From assembly GCA_036346275.1 (NCBI GenBank), contig CM070727.1, forward strand, positions 3,773,760 through 3,837,759: DNA of 64,000 nt, read 5' to 3'. A model generated the notes under the pieces. The model made no database searches. It had not been told where the DNA came from and saw only the letters and a list, made by a program, of their open reading frames with translations. This document shows positions 33,940-45,423 of this stretch, piece by piece; position 1 is the stretch's first letter, and every line of letters begins with the position of its first letter. The position numbers and the translations under genes are program-made. This DNA comes from Otatea glauca. Lineage: Eukaryota > Streptophyta > Magnoliopsida > Poales > Poaceae.

Positions 33940-34720
33940 AAAAAGGATCTAAACGTAATTTCGGTTTTTTAAGTCTATTTTGTGCTAAAAACCGCTGGAG
34001 GACTCAAACGTAAACCGCAGAGGGACCTGAACGTAATTTCAGATTTTGTTCGGGTCCTTTCTGTTAAAAACCGACGGAAGGACCTAAACGCGATTTTGAA
34101 TTTTCTGGAGAGACTTTCCTCTATTTTGCTGACGTGGCGCCCTTCTCAGCGCCGGAATCCTCTCCGCCATAAGATATACTAGACAATCGAGCGCGGCGTG
34201 CCACGCCACGACCGCTGCTCCCCACACGAGCAAATTGAGAAAACGTGCGACTGTCGCTCCCTACGTGAGGAAATCGAGAAAACACGCGAAACGGTTGAAA
34301 GGATATAATCTGCGATTTTGGTGGAACGGAAGGTCCGCCTCGGAAAAAACGGAAAACAGAAAAAAAAGTCCTAAACTTTTTTTTTTCAAAAACGGACCTA
34401 AACAAAATTTTATTTTATTTTTCGAAAAAGGGCTTAAACGTAATGCTAAAAAAATGGAAAAAAAAGACCTAAATGCATTGTATTTTTTTTTTTAAAAAAA
34501 GACCCGAACGTATTTTTTTTCCGGAAAAAGGACCTAAACGTCATTTCGATTTTTTGAAAAAGAACCCGAGCGCTATGTCTAAAAACGCATAAAGGACCTA
34601 AACGTAATATATATTCTTTTTCGGAAAAAAGATCTAATCGTTTTTTTTTCCGAAAAAAGACCTAAACGTAATTTTTTTGGGGAAAAAGATCTAAACGTAA
34701 TTTTTTTTTCGCGGCTCGAC
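33940..34720. repeat. Degenerate repeat of ggacctaaacgtaattt with A/T-rich spacers
   Basis: The core (g)gacc/atctaaacgtaattt occurs about ten or more times over 780 bp (for example near 33948, 34018, 34079, 34432, 34538, 34597, 34665, 34692). The spacers are T- or A-rich and of uneven length (often 30-60 bp). A non-repetitive piece (about 34130-34300) interrupts it. It resembles no transposon terminus I recognise. Confidence 0.65.
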
Positions 34721-35206
34721 TCGCGGTTCAGGAACTCTATGGAGCGTAATATAGGAAGGATATAGATTGAAGGCTTCATGGCCGTTGCTTACTTCAATAA
34801 TAAAAAAAAACCTTGAAGAACAGACCATGTAAGGAAGCAATAGTCACAAAGTTGACTTCTTGTGACGAGTCATTTTCCTAGTAGTTCAAGAACTGCGCAG
34901 AATGATTTTGGGATGCAGAGGGTAATCAACCAACAAGCAGCCCTTGGCGCCCCCAAAGAGGTAACAGAGCCTACCAATGGATCAGGTTCTCTATATTGCT
35001 TTGCGGTTCCTCGGCTAACCATGCACGTCAGACGTATGTGAACTGCTCTACATATTTCTACTCTACTTGCAAAGGACGGATAAGTACAAGTAACTGTATC
35101 ACTTACTCTTGATTGGCTGCAGCAAAGGCAACGATCGATGGTGACAGCAGCTTTCTTTAGTGAGTAACTGAAGAATTCTTTTCTTTAGATCAGTAACAGA
35201 AGAGTA
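34721..35206. other. Intergenic stretch left of copia element
   Basis: No recognisable gene or repeat. It ends with CTTTT (35207-35211), the target duplication of the copia element. Confidence 0.45.
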
Positions 35207-35211
35207 CTTTT

Positions 35212-35433
35212 TGTTAAGGAATCTCGCTATCGAATAGTCCGGGGTTTCCGAACAGATCTGAATTGGAGAACAGAAAGAGAGAGAGACACGTGTTTAGAGA
35301 GAGCAATAGCGGAAATTCTTTATTGCTAATGATTTCTGGTACATAGGAGGACCTCCTCCTTTTATAGCGTCCATCTAGGGTTTAGGCTAAGGGACCAGTA
35401 TGGACCTTCATGGGCCTTTAGGGTTTCCCAACA
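35212..35433 (-). repeat. 3' LTR of copia element
   Basis: 222 bp starting TGTTAAGGAATCTCG and ending CCCAACA. Because the element is on the minus strand, this left copy is its 3' LTR. The phrase ccttttatagcg near 35357 is a reversed TATA-like region. Confidence 0.9.
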
Positions 35434-35689
35434 CTCCCCCTTGGGCCCTTTGCCGCGAGATGCATATGCCTCATTAAAACTCCAGAAAAACCCAATGGGA
35501 AAAATACTTGGAGAAAGAGTACATAGCATACGCTTACTATGTTGCACGAATTGCCTCGTTAAAACCTTATGCAAGAAAACTTCATGAAAAACTTGCTAAG
35601 GAAAAAGAGTACAATTCTCCCAACTTCAATTGCTAATCTTCGAGATTCATATTGGGTATTCATAATTCATCTTTGAGATTTATGTGGGA

Positions 35690-38600
35690 GTATGTGAAAT
35701 ATCTCCCCCTGAAATCTGCACTTCTCTAAGTCTCATCATCCCAATTCCTTTCACGCACCTTTCAAAGGTAGATTGGGAGTGATTTGGTGAACAAATCTGC
35801 AAGATTTTCACATGACTTAGTATGCAATATGTTGATCTCGCTCATCTTATGCAATTCGTGAGCATAGAAGAACTTGGGGTTGATATGCTTCGTGAGATTG
35901 CTCTTCACATAACCCATCGTGGCTTGAGCAACACAAGCCGCATTATCTTCATAAATTATTGTGGAGTTTGCTCAATGTTCAAACCACATGACTTCGGATG
36001 TGGTGAACCATTCTTCCGAGCCATGCACATTCACGAGATGCTTCATACAAAGCAATGATTTTCGAGTGGTTTGTCGACGCCGAGACAAGAGTCCGCTTAG
36101 ACGACTTCCAAGAAATTGCTTGTTCCTCCACATAGGAAAACATAGCCGGTTTGGGACTTGCCAAGATGCTGGTCGATAAGTACCAAAGATCTGCATAGCC
36201 AACCAAATTCAATTCATTATTTCTTCAAGAATGGATCGAGGTCTTTGCTTCCTTGGAGGTAACGAAGATGTCCTTGATCCCTTTCCAATGCCTTTTGGTG
36301 GGTTCGCCTGCATCGAGCTAGCAAATTCACAATAACGCAATGTCCGGTCTAGTGCTATTCGCAAGGTACATGAGCGCTCCAATCGCACTCGGATATGGGA
36401 ATTCTGCTCCCGTGACTTCCTCCCTCTTCTCTAGGTGCAGATGGGTCTAGGTGCGCTTGGAGTGACCTTCCACCATTGGAGTCTTCGCAGGATATGCTTT
36501 TTCAAATCCAAACCTTTCCAACACTTTCGTGTGTAGGTTGATTGATGTACCAAGATTCCTCCTTGGACATGTTCAAGCCGCAAGCCTAAACAAAACTTGG
36601 TTTTACCCAAATCTTTCATTTCAAACTCAGACTTCAAGTATGAGCATGCCTCTTCAATTTCTTCATCCGTCCCAATGATGTTCAAGTCATCTACATAGAC
36701 GGAGATTATCTGAGAATCCATTCGGGATCGTCAGTATAAACACACATGGACAATCTTATTGTTTGTGTAGCATTTCTTGCAGAGAAAGTCACTCAGCGAT
36801 TGTACCACATTCTTCTGATCGCTTCAAACCCATACAAGTGATTTCTCCAATTTCACACTGCATGTGTTTCTATTTGCTCCGTCTTGGTTGGGATAGGAAT
36901 TCCTTTAGTACTTTCATGTATATCTCGAATCCAAGTTTTCATACAAATATCTTTGTGACAACATCCATTAGCTTCATTCTCAACTTCAAGTTGATCGCCA
37001 TTGAGATCAAATATCTAAAGGTAATTCCTCCCATGACCGGAGAATAGGTTTCTTCATAATCAACTCCGGGACGTTGAGTGAAACCTTGAGCTACAAGCCT
37101 TGCTTTGTACCTTACAACTTCATTGTTTTCATTTCTCTTCCGAACAAAGACCCATTTGTGACCTCTGGGGTTTATATAGGGAGGTGTGCGGCATCTGGCT
37201 CAAACACCTCTCTCTTGTTCGAGAGACTAACTCTGCAGATGATTGCCTTTTTCCATTCTTCCCAATCTAGCCTTTTCTTGCACTCTGCGAGATGCACTCG
37301 GGATCATGATCAATGATCGAGGCAATCTTCTTTGCAAAGTATGCATCAACGTTGGTCGTTGCTCTATTCAGGATTCTCTGTTATTACAAAGTTTATGGCC
37401 ATTTCTTCATGGGGTGCTTCATGCACTTCTACTTGCTCTTCATCGCTATTCCCTATCGCAGAGCAAGTTCCTTTAGCTTTTCATCGCCTATGTGCGCACA
37501 CATTATTTCCGTGGCTTCCTTGATGGAAGATTCAAGTCCGAATTGCCTTTCTGTTGGCTTCTTTCGGTGCGGGTCTCAACTGGCTCCCCTTCTTTCCTTG
37601 GGGCATTTTCGTGATTGGTTGTGGTAAGTCCTCTCGCTTGATTTTCTCAGACGTCTCCGGTACTTTGGGTTTGAGGAGCCGATTTCTGCTTTTTCTTTGA
37701 GGCCTCGAGCAGTGTGGGATACCTTCTATTTTCTTTGGTATTTCCACCCTCTCAGTGCGTTCCTTGCGGGTATATGCGACTTAACCACGCCTTCGGATCA
37801 CAAAATGATCAGCGGTTCATTTGCTAAATTCGCAAATCAATTATCTTCGGACTTCTTGATTTGCTTCATTAGTGCGGGGTCATGTGCGGGATCGGTGGAA
37901 TGCCATATGATTTCCGACATTTTTCATCCAAAGGTTGATTTCCTCCCTAATGACGGAAACGATCCTCGTCAAAAATGCAATCAACGAACAGGTCAGTATG
38001 CAAATCTCGATCATGGGTTCCAAATACACGATTATGGATGCACTCTCATAACCAACGATATCCCGGACTTGGAGAGGGCTCATTGCGATCCACCGAGGGG
38101 TGGTATAGGTACATATACCATACACCCAAATTTTCTAAGATGGGAGATCTTCGGGATGATCCCGTGCACAAGCTGCATAGGAGAATGGATGTTGTAGGTC
38201 GACGGTCTAAAATTGATAAGAGCTGCTGCGTGCAGGACTGCGTGTCCCCAACAAGTGTTGGGCAAGTTACAACTCTGCAAAAGCGGTCTGGCAATGAATT
38301 TAATCCTCTTTATTAGTGCTTCTGCTAGTCCATTCTGCGTATGGACGTGCGGCATGAGTGGTCAATCGCTATCCTGTTCTTTGTGCAATAATCATCAAAT
38401 GCCTTTGAAGTAAATTCTCGGCATTGTCCATTCTAATGGACTTCACGCGATGATCAGGGAAAGCATTTTTAATTCTTATGATCTGCGAGATCAGCTTTGC
38501 AAAAGCATGGTTTCTTGTTGACAACAAGCATACATGCGACCATTTCGAGGAAGCATCGATGAGCACCATAAAGTATCGAAACGGCCCTGACAGGGGCTGA

Positions 38601-39254
38601 ATCGGACCGCAAATATCCCCTGGATGCGTTCCAGGAATGCAGGGATTTCACTTTGCACTTTCATGACGGAGGGTGTAGTTATTAATTTCCCGGTGGCACA
38701 TGCGGGGCACACAAAATCTTCATGATTCGGGAAATTTTTAACATTAATGCCATGACCTTGTGAGTTGTTCACTATATTTCTCATCATTCTAAGATCAGGA
38801 TGACCTAATCTACCATGCCATAAAGAAAATAACTCAGAGCTTCTAAAAACAGTCTTCAAGGAAGTATACACTTGGTGCATGAATATTCGTGTAGTACAAC
38901 CAGATTCATATGAGGGACATTTTCTAATACCATTTTTCCACATACCGCGTGCTTCACAATGCACAAGTATTCTTTGCCATTCTCTTCATTGGTTTCTACG
39001 TGAAAACCATTGGCGCGGATGTCTTTAAAGCTTAAGAGAGTGCGCGTTGATTCAGGGTACAAAAGGGCTTCTTCAATTACCAAAGTTGTACCCATAGGCA
39101 ATATAATTGTAGCTCTTCCTGAGCCGATTACATATGAGTCGCTTCCTGCGATCGTAGTAATCTTTCCAGCGTTCTTCATGATCGACTGGAAATATTTAGA
39201 CTCTCTTAAGATGGTATTTGTTGTGCCACTATCAACAATGCATATCTCTTCCAT
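35690..39254 (-). pseudogene. Copia pol: protease, integrase, reverse transcriptase, RNase H (decayed)
   Basis: Reading right to left: the protease active-site region CIVDSGTTNTIL (39240, D-S-G with T in place of the common A); the GAG-pre-integrase and zinc region WHGRLGHP (38829) with CPACATGK (38700); the integrase core VLIDASSKWSH (38560) and HTQNGLAEALIKR with the conserved Glu (38340). The reverse transcriptase is in several frames, including RYKARLVAQGFTQ-like sequence near 37100 and YVDDLNIIG (36690). RNase H pieces include IYEDNAACVAQATMG (35970) and NLADLFTKSLP (about 35800). Many frame changes exclude a functional polyprotein. The complete set of domains in standard copia order supports a former autonomous copy. 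Confidence 0.88.
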
Positions 39255-39463
39255 TTGGGCGCTACACGATTTCTAGATAAAAGAAATATAATTCTAATCA
39301 GATAGAGGCAAAAACAAACAATCCAAATATTACTTGCAAAATTGAAGAATACTGGAATAAAGAATAAATTGCGTATTTATTCATGAAAGAAGTATGCTCT
39401 TCTAGAGCTTACAATTCATTATTCAAAAGAAAATGCTAACAACCATAATCTAAAAGAAATGCA

Positions 39464-40512
39464 TTAAACAGAATCTGTAAAATATGCATTAATTTCTGCT
39501 TCTATGTCATCTGCAGAAGTTTTCTCTTCATTTGCCATAATAATGGCTGCAGCATCGATGTCCAGGCTATTTTGTGAGGATGAGGTAAGAGGGGTATCTA
39601 CATCCATGGCATCTTCATCACCGATGTTGGCGAAGTGCGCCTCTGCGGGGGTGTTTTCCTTTGCCTTCTTCTTAGCCTGATATGCGTTGATCGCTTCTTT
39701 GGATTCTCGACATATCTTCGACCAATGTCCCCAAGTACCACACTTGAAGCACGTCTGGTTCTGCTGTCCATACGGTTTGGCGTGCGTCTTTTCTTTGTCA
39801 TCCCTCTTCATAGGGGCTTTGGACTTTCCTTTGGCCTGAGGCCTCTCTTTTCCTTCCTGCTTGCCCTTCTTTCTATGAGTGGGCTTTCTCACCTTGTAGC
39901 TATTGGCATTGACTTCTGTGCCAGTGCCCCGTCCAGGTGGCTGCGAGACATAGTTCTTGCGTAGAACATCGTCTTGCGATTCCGCAACTTGCATTACATC
40001 AATCAGTTCGCTATACTCCTTGTATGCGTCCTGACGATAGCTGCGTGCACTCTGGATAGCATTAGGGTGGAAGGTAGAGAGAGTTTTCTCAATCTTCTCT
40101 TCAACAGTGATCTTCTTGCCACATAGAGAGATTGGTACAAATTCGTGCAAGGCGTAATTGTACTCGCCACTGCTCAAGTGCGCAAACCTCGTGCATACCC
40201 AATCTTGCGTGCTTGGGGCAAGATGGTGTATTTGAGCTTTTCGAACCGCTCAAGTGCGGTCCAAAGCTCAAGTGCACTCTCCTCGACCATATATTCATTC
40301 TTGAGTGGTGAGAGGTGGTGCTCGAGAAAATGCAGAGCTTGATCGCTCGCTCGGCGGTAGGTTTTGCCCCTGCGAGGACCCTAGACCAATCACGAACGGA
40401 GCTTCTTGCCCCAAGAACAATCTTTACGTCCGATGCCTAAGTGAGGTAGTTCTCGATCGTCGCGGGCAGTTCTTCAAACTCACGATTCACAATGCGGACA
40501 TCTGCATGATTT
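39464..40512 (-). pseudogene. Copia gag with zinc knuckle
   Basis: Structural protein of the retrotransposon particle. From about 40512 leftwards: IVNREFEELPATIENYLT, one stop, ASDVKIVLGARS, then, after a frameshift, the clean frame 40177-39464 with TLSTFHPNAIQSARSYRQDA and the zinc knuckle CFKCGTWGHWSKIC (CX2CX4HX4C, about 39755). The basic linker before the knuckle is Lys-rich. The tail is acidic and ends at the stop codon 39464-39466, separate from the protease frame. The C-terminal 237 codons are intact; the N-terminal third has a stop and a frameshift. Confidence 0.88.
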
Positions 40513-40626
40513 CAAAATTCTGGTTTAGATTACTGCGTGTAATCTGATAGAAAATGGTTGCGAAAAACATAAAGTGCAGAAAATAAATTCATATGCATTG
40601 CATTATATAAAAATAAAGCAAAAGAT

Positions 40627-41535
40627 TCAAGATTCATAAAGAAAATTCATAAAACAGAGAAATAAATCAAGAAAAATTAAAAACAGAGCCAAATAAATCT
40701 TCTTGATTTTCTGGCGATTTTTCAAAATTTTCTGCAATTTTTCCTCTCTTTTTTTTCTTTTTCTTTTTCTTTCCCTTTTCTTTTTTTTTTTTTTTTTTTC
40801 TTTTTCTTCCGGCCGAACCGGCCCGATGGGCCTTGCCCACCACTCGCTCGTGGCTAGGGTTTCCCTAGCCGCCGCCTCATTTGCCTTTTTTTCTCTCTGC
40901 GCTGCTTCTTTTCCTCTGCGCTTCTTCTTTGCCGCCACCAGATGCCTCCACCGGCCTTTCTTTTGCTCCCGTGCTAGGGTGAAGAGCCGGCGGGCGTGAC
41001 CTCTTGCGTCGCCGACGCGGGGTCGGCGGTCGACCGGGGGCGGCAATGTGGCAAGAACGACCGGCGGAGCTACTGGCCGGGCCGACGGCTCGGTGGGCAA
41101 GGGTGGCGAGTTGCGGCACGGCCGGTGGGCGGGCAACCAGCGTCTGAGCCGAAGCGGCGCCACATGCGGCCGAGCGGCGGCGGCTCTCGAGGCCGGAGGC
41201 GAGCACGGCGCTCGAGACCGAAACAAGGCTGAGGTGGCGGCGCCGCAGCGGCCGGAGGCCGACGGCGGCGGACTTGCTTGCGCGGCGGTGCGTCTATTCG
41301 GCGACGCGGTCGAGGCGAGGTCCGGCGCGCGGCGCGCGCCGGCGGTGCCGTTCTTTGCGGCTTTGAGCCGGAGGCGACGCGGCGGCGCGAACCAACCGGT
41401 GTCGACGCGGCGACGCGACAAGGTGGCCGGGCGGGCTACCTCGGCGGCGACGCGGCGAGGCACGGCCGAGGTACTGCGGTGGCGGGCTTCATGTCGAGCC
41501 GGTGAGAGGCGGCCGAGCCGGCGCCAGGCAAGCAC
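40627..41535 (-). other. 302-codon open frame in copia leader, GC-rich
   Basis: An uninterrupted sense frame lies between the primer site and gag, starting MLAWRRLGRLSPARHE. It is very rich in Ala, Arg and Pro for its first ~200 codons, then Lys/Glu-rich, and ends in a hydrophobic Phe/Leu stretch. It matches no family I know. The GC content of the block (about 40800-41760) leaves long open frames on both strands (a 193-codon frame at 41048-41629 opposes it), so openness alone is weak evidence for a protein. It is more likely a GC-rich untranslated leader or captured host DNA. Confidence 0.35.
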
Positions 41536-41948
41536 GTGGCCGGGGGCGGCGCGACGCCGTGGCGTCGGCGGCGCGCGCCAGCGAGGGCTTCATGCGCGCC
41601 GGCAGCATTGTTGCGCTTCGTGCGCTTAAACCGATCGAGTCGACGGCGGCAGCGACGTCACACGCAGCTGCGCACTGCGAGCGCAAAGACCGAGGCGACG
41701 GCGATGCCCGCGGCAATGCGTACAGCAAAGCTTCAAGCCGGCGGCACGCAAGCCGATGTAAAATTTTTCTGGGTGAATAGTACTGTAGCTTCGTGCTGTA
41801 CTGAGTAGCTTCGAGCGTTCGACGTGTAGCTTCGTGCTACGTAGGATAGATGCATGCATAGAAAATAACCGATTAGATTCAATCACTAATTCCCACCTTT
41901 TCTCACCTTTTCAATTCTGATCTCCGGTAGAGCTTCGTGCTGATAACG

Positions 41949-42174
41949 TGTTAAGGAACCTCGCTATCGAATAGTCCGGGGTTCCCGAACAGATCTGAAT
42001 TGGAGAACAGAAAGAGAGAGAGACACGTGTTTAGGGGGAGCAATAGCGGAAATTCTTTATTGCTAATGATTTCTGGTACATAGGGGGGACCCCCTCCTCC
42101 TTTTATAGCGCTCATCTAGGGTTTAGACTAAGGGATCAGCATGGGCCTTCATGGGCCTTTAGGGTTTTCCAACC
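41949..42174 (-). repeat. 5' LTR of copia element
   Basis: 226 bp starting TGTTAAGGAACCTCG. Compared with the 3' LTR it has a 4-bp expansion in ggggggaccccctcc. It would carry the promoter in the element's own orientation. Confidence 0.9.
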
Positions 42175-42179
42175 CTTTT

Positions 42180-42504
42180 CTCTATAGCGCTGGAACATGA
42201 CGTTTCAATAGAAGATTGGAATCGTCAAAGCCATTTCGACTCACCGCTAGCCGTCAAACGGCAACGCCGGGCGGATCGAACGGCTGAGCACGCCGTCCGG
42301 TTGGTCTCCCAAACTTCCCCGCGCGACCCACCGTTTCCGGTCTCCATTGACCACAGGCAGGCCGGCACGGCAATGACGGACTTAGCCAACTTTTCAACTT
42401 ACCGTTGATCACGTCAAACATAGGTTTTGATGTAATTTGTACCACTATTATAACTTGGGCAAAATATATGATAATCTTCTGACATCAACGAACATTGCTC
42501 CAAA
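42180..42504. other. Intergenic stretch, nothing recognised
   Basis: The GC-rich part near 42220-42390 has no recognised domain on either strand. It then becomes AT-rich toward the MITE. Confidence 0.4.
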
Positions 42505-43090
42505 TGTTTGGTGATTTTTTAAAAAAATCATACATTTATTAAATAAAATTATAGAAAAATATATAAAAAATAATTACGTAAATATACCTCTATCGCTAAT
42601 TCATTTGGCGACATAAATCATGTTGTGAAATGAATTAACGACAGAAGCTCTATCGCTAATTCTTTTGGTGACAAAAGCTTTCCATCAATCTTTTACAACT
42701 CATCTAGTGAGAGAAGTCTGTCATCAAATAAATTGATGCCAGAGTTTTATTTAGCCAACAATTTTGTCTCTGATTAATTTGGTTGACAGATCCATTTGTC
42801 GTTGATTTATTTGGCTGACAAATGCATTTGACTGATGGGTCTTTGTTGCCAAATGAATTAGCGATAGAAATCCTAACGTCATTTCAATGGGTTACAGAAA
42901 CCTTGTGGGAAATTTATTTGGTGGCAAATGATAAGTCGACAATTCATTTGACGACCTGAGCTCTAAATTGGTGCCAGAGGTATATTTATGTAATTGTTTT
43001 TAACTACATAGTTTTTCTGCAATTTTATTACATAGTTTTTCTGTAATTTTATTTTAAAAAATATTATTAAAAAGTTCATCCTTTGGTGGT
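42505..43090. mobile_element. MITE-like element with long inverted ends and internal hairpin motifs
   Basis: The left end (acgtaaatatacctctatcg near 42574) and right end reversed (acataaatatacctctggca) form an inverted repeat. It extends outwards through AT-rich sequence (aaaataaaattatagaaaaa against aaaataaaattacagaaaaa). Between them aattcatttggcgacaaa-type motifs recur in both orientations about eight times. No coding capacity. Exact ends and target duplication were not resolved. Confidence 0.6.
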
Positions 43091-43752
43091 GTGGTGTGAT
43101 ACTTGGAAAGTTCTGTGGTTGCTCGGAAGGTTTGACCCACACCATGCTTGCTTGATACAATATCACAATATCATATCGTGTCAGGAAAAGCAAACTACAG
43201 TCTGCTGAATGCGGGGTCCATTGCTTGTTCATGCTGTGCCTGAACTGATAAAACACGAAGCCACGTCACCGTCGGATCGTCCAACAAAGTACAGTAGCAT
43301 GTTGTAGTGCTGGAATATTTGATTCTCTCACGCCTTACCTCACGACCTCATGATCCTCATCACGCTTACGCGATCAGAAGCTATAAACAAAGCTAGTCCG
43401 ACAAACACATCGATCTCTACGATTATATTTCAAGTACGTACAACATATATATGATGGGAAGGAAGTTTTCCAGAACGGCGAATATTTAACCAGGGAGTGC
43501 AAATCTTGCCACACAGACAAGATAGCGACGATCGCATGTACCACAGATACTCCATGTCATAGGTGCACAATTGATTTGGATTTTATCTATGCAACACATC
43601 TTGCTTGACATGGGAGGTCTATCAATCATGGACACCTGACGCTAGCTCCTTGTGAGCCATAATTTTTCTTTAATTACGTCATGTAGGAGTATGACAGTGA
43701 GTATTATGCATCGAGGGGGCCCTCCATGTCCGTTTTGGACGTTACAGCCGAT
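43091..43752. other. Intergenic stretch, nothing recognised
   Basis: No domain, repeat or RNA gene was recognised before the LTR that starts at about 43753. Confidence 0.4.
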
Positions 43753-44346
43753 CGTTAAATTAGTTTAACAGCAAGTGTCCCGCGTAAATTATAGAAATGG
43801 TTTTTTACTCAGATATATCTTAGTGTGACAGATTGATAGTTGCTGGACTAAAATATAAAAAACTATATATAGGGTTTAAAATCTCTCACCTTTCCCTTCC
43901 AAATATTTTTTGATAGGTATAGGGACGCACGTACACAACTCACGCACACACTCTACATGCATACACACGTGTGTGTCCGCTACACACGTCAAGAAATTTT
44001 TTAGAGGCCCCAGGGCCTCTAGAGCGTGAGAACACGTTGTCCCACCGAACGCGCACGCGTGTGTACCTACTTTTTTTTTTCGTCCGAGACATTAGCCCGG
44101 ACGGTGTACTAATTATAAAATTAGCGTTATTAAGCATAATGCTACAGTAGGAATTACTTCTAAGCATCAATATAATATTCCGGCCACACCTGCATGGTTT
44201 TAAATGATTATGTGGTTTATTCACTAGAACTTGGACATGATTTGAGTATTGAAAACGATCCTCTCTCATTTAGGTAAGTCATAAAAGTGTGGTAATTATG
44301 AAAAATAGTTTGATGCCATGAAATAAGAGTTAAATTCAATGGATGA

Positions 44347-45130
44347 CAATAAATTTGGGAATAGTCGAGTTGCCTCAAGGTTCAAAACAAGTCAGGTGTA
44401 ACTGGGTCTTTAAGGCCAAACACGACTTAAAAGACAACATTGAAAGATATAAGGCTAGACTTATCGACAGACGCTATACTTAGAAGGAAGGTGCTGACTA
44501 CAAGAAAACATTATCTCCAATTTCAAATGACTCTTTGAGAATTTATTTTGGCTTTGGTGGCATATTATGATTTGGAGTTTCACCATATGGATATAAAGAC
44601 TGCCTTTTTAAATGGTGATTTGGACGAAGAATTGTATATGAACCAACCTGAGGGATCCTTAGCTCCGAGGAAAGAAAAACTTGGTGTGTAAATTAAAGAA
44701 GTAGATATATGGTCTGAAACAAGCTTCCCGACAATGGTGTATTAAGTTCAATGGTACCATTACAACGTATGGTTTTGTAGAGAGTGGCAATTTCATGGAA
44801 GAGTGGAAAGCAGTCTGTCATTACTACTTCAACAATGAAGGCTGAATTTGTTGTGTGCTTTGAGGCCACTATTCAATCATTGTGGCCGCATAATTTCGCG
44901 TTCAGCCTCCATATTGTTGACAATATTGAGAAGCCATTAACGATATATTTTGACAATTCCGCTATAGTCTTATTCTCTAAAAATGATAGGTATTCGAAGG
45001 GAGCAAAACATATGGATTTAAAGCACCTGTTAGTCCAAGAGGAAGTTCAAAATTTAAATGAATCAATTGAGCATATGATATAGATCTGATGATAGTAGAT
45101 CCACTAACCAAGGAATTGCCTCCAAAGACT
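44347..45130 (+). pseudogene. Copia reverse transcriptase and RNase H fragments
   Basis: The first part reads ELPQGSKQVRCNWVFKAKHD and NIERYKARLIDRRYT, then a stop, KEGADYKKTLSPIS, then MDIKTAFLNGDLDEELYMNQ-like sequence in other frames (44580-44660). After a deletion the RNase H part begins near 44784 (AISWKSGKQSVITTSTMKAE) with TIYFDNSAIVLFSKN and GAKHMDLKHLLVQEEV. The catalytic YVDD region is missing. It resembles the Tnt1-94 type of copia polyprotein. Confidence 0.82.
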
Positions 45131-45423
45131 TTTAATGGCCATGTATAAAGGATAGGCACTATTGATAAAATCTTATTAGCATGATTTGTATATACTTGAA
45201 TATGTTTTGCTCGTATTTTTTTAAAGTTATGGATTCAATAAAAGTTCTGTTTTGCCTGTTATCCACATTATAGCATATATGATTTATGGTTGTGGTGAGA
45301 TAACAATGTTTGTTTTCTTATTAAGGTTGGTTTGGGCTGGGTTGATTGTGATACATGGAAGAAATCTTGTTGCTAAATGACTTGAGACCACCGTGATTCT
45401 ATGTCGCAATTCAACTCAATATT

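Larger units (their letters stand above)
35212..42174 (-). mobile_element. Copia LTR retrotransposon with both LTRs, 7.0 kb
   Basis: LTRs at 35212-35433 and 41949-42174 are direct copies with roughly a dozen substitutions and one 4-bp indel by eye. A perfect 5-bp target duplication CTTTT flanks the element (35207-35211 and 42175-42179). The right LTR ends CC instead of CA, a point mutation. Next to the right LTR, reading leftwards, the primer site begins CGTTATCAGCACGAAGCTC; next to the left LTR is the polypurine tract AAGGGGGAG (35434-35442, reversed). Gag, protease, integrase, reverse transcriptase and RNase H regions follow in copia order. Frameshifts make it non-autonomous. Confidence 0.93.

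Noticed and set aside
41048..41629. 193-codon plus-strand open frame
   Set aside because: It is antisense to the copia leader in very GC-rich DNA where stops are rare. No domain was recognised.
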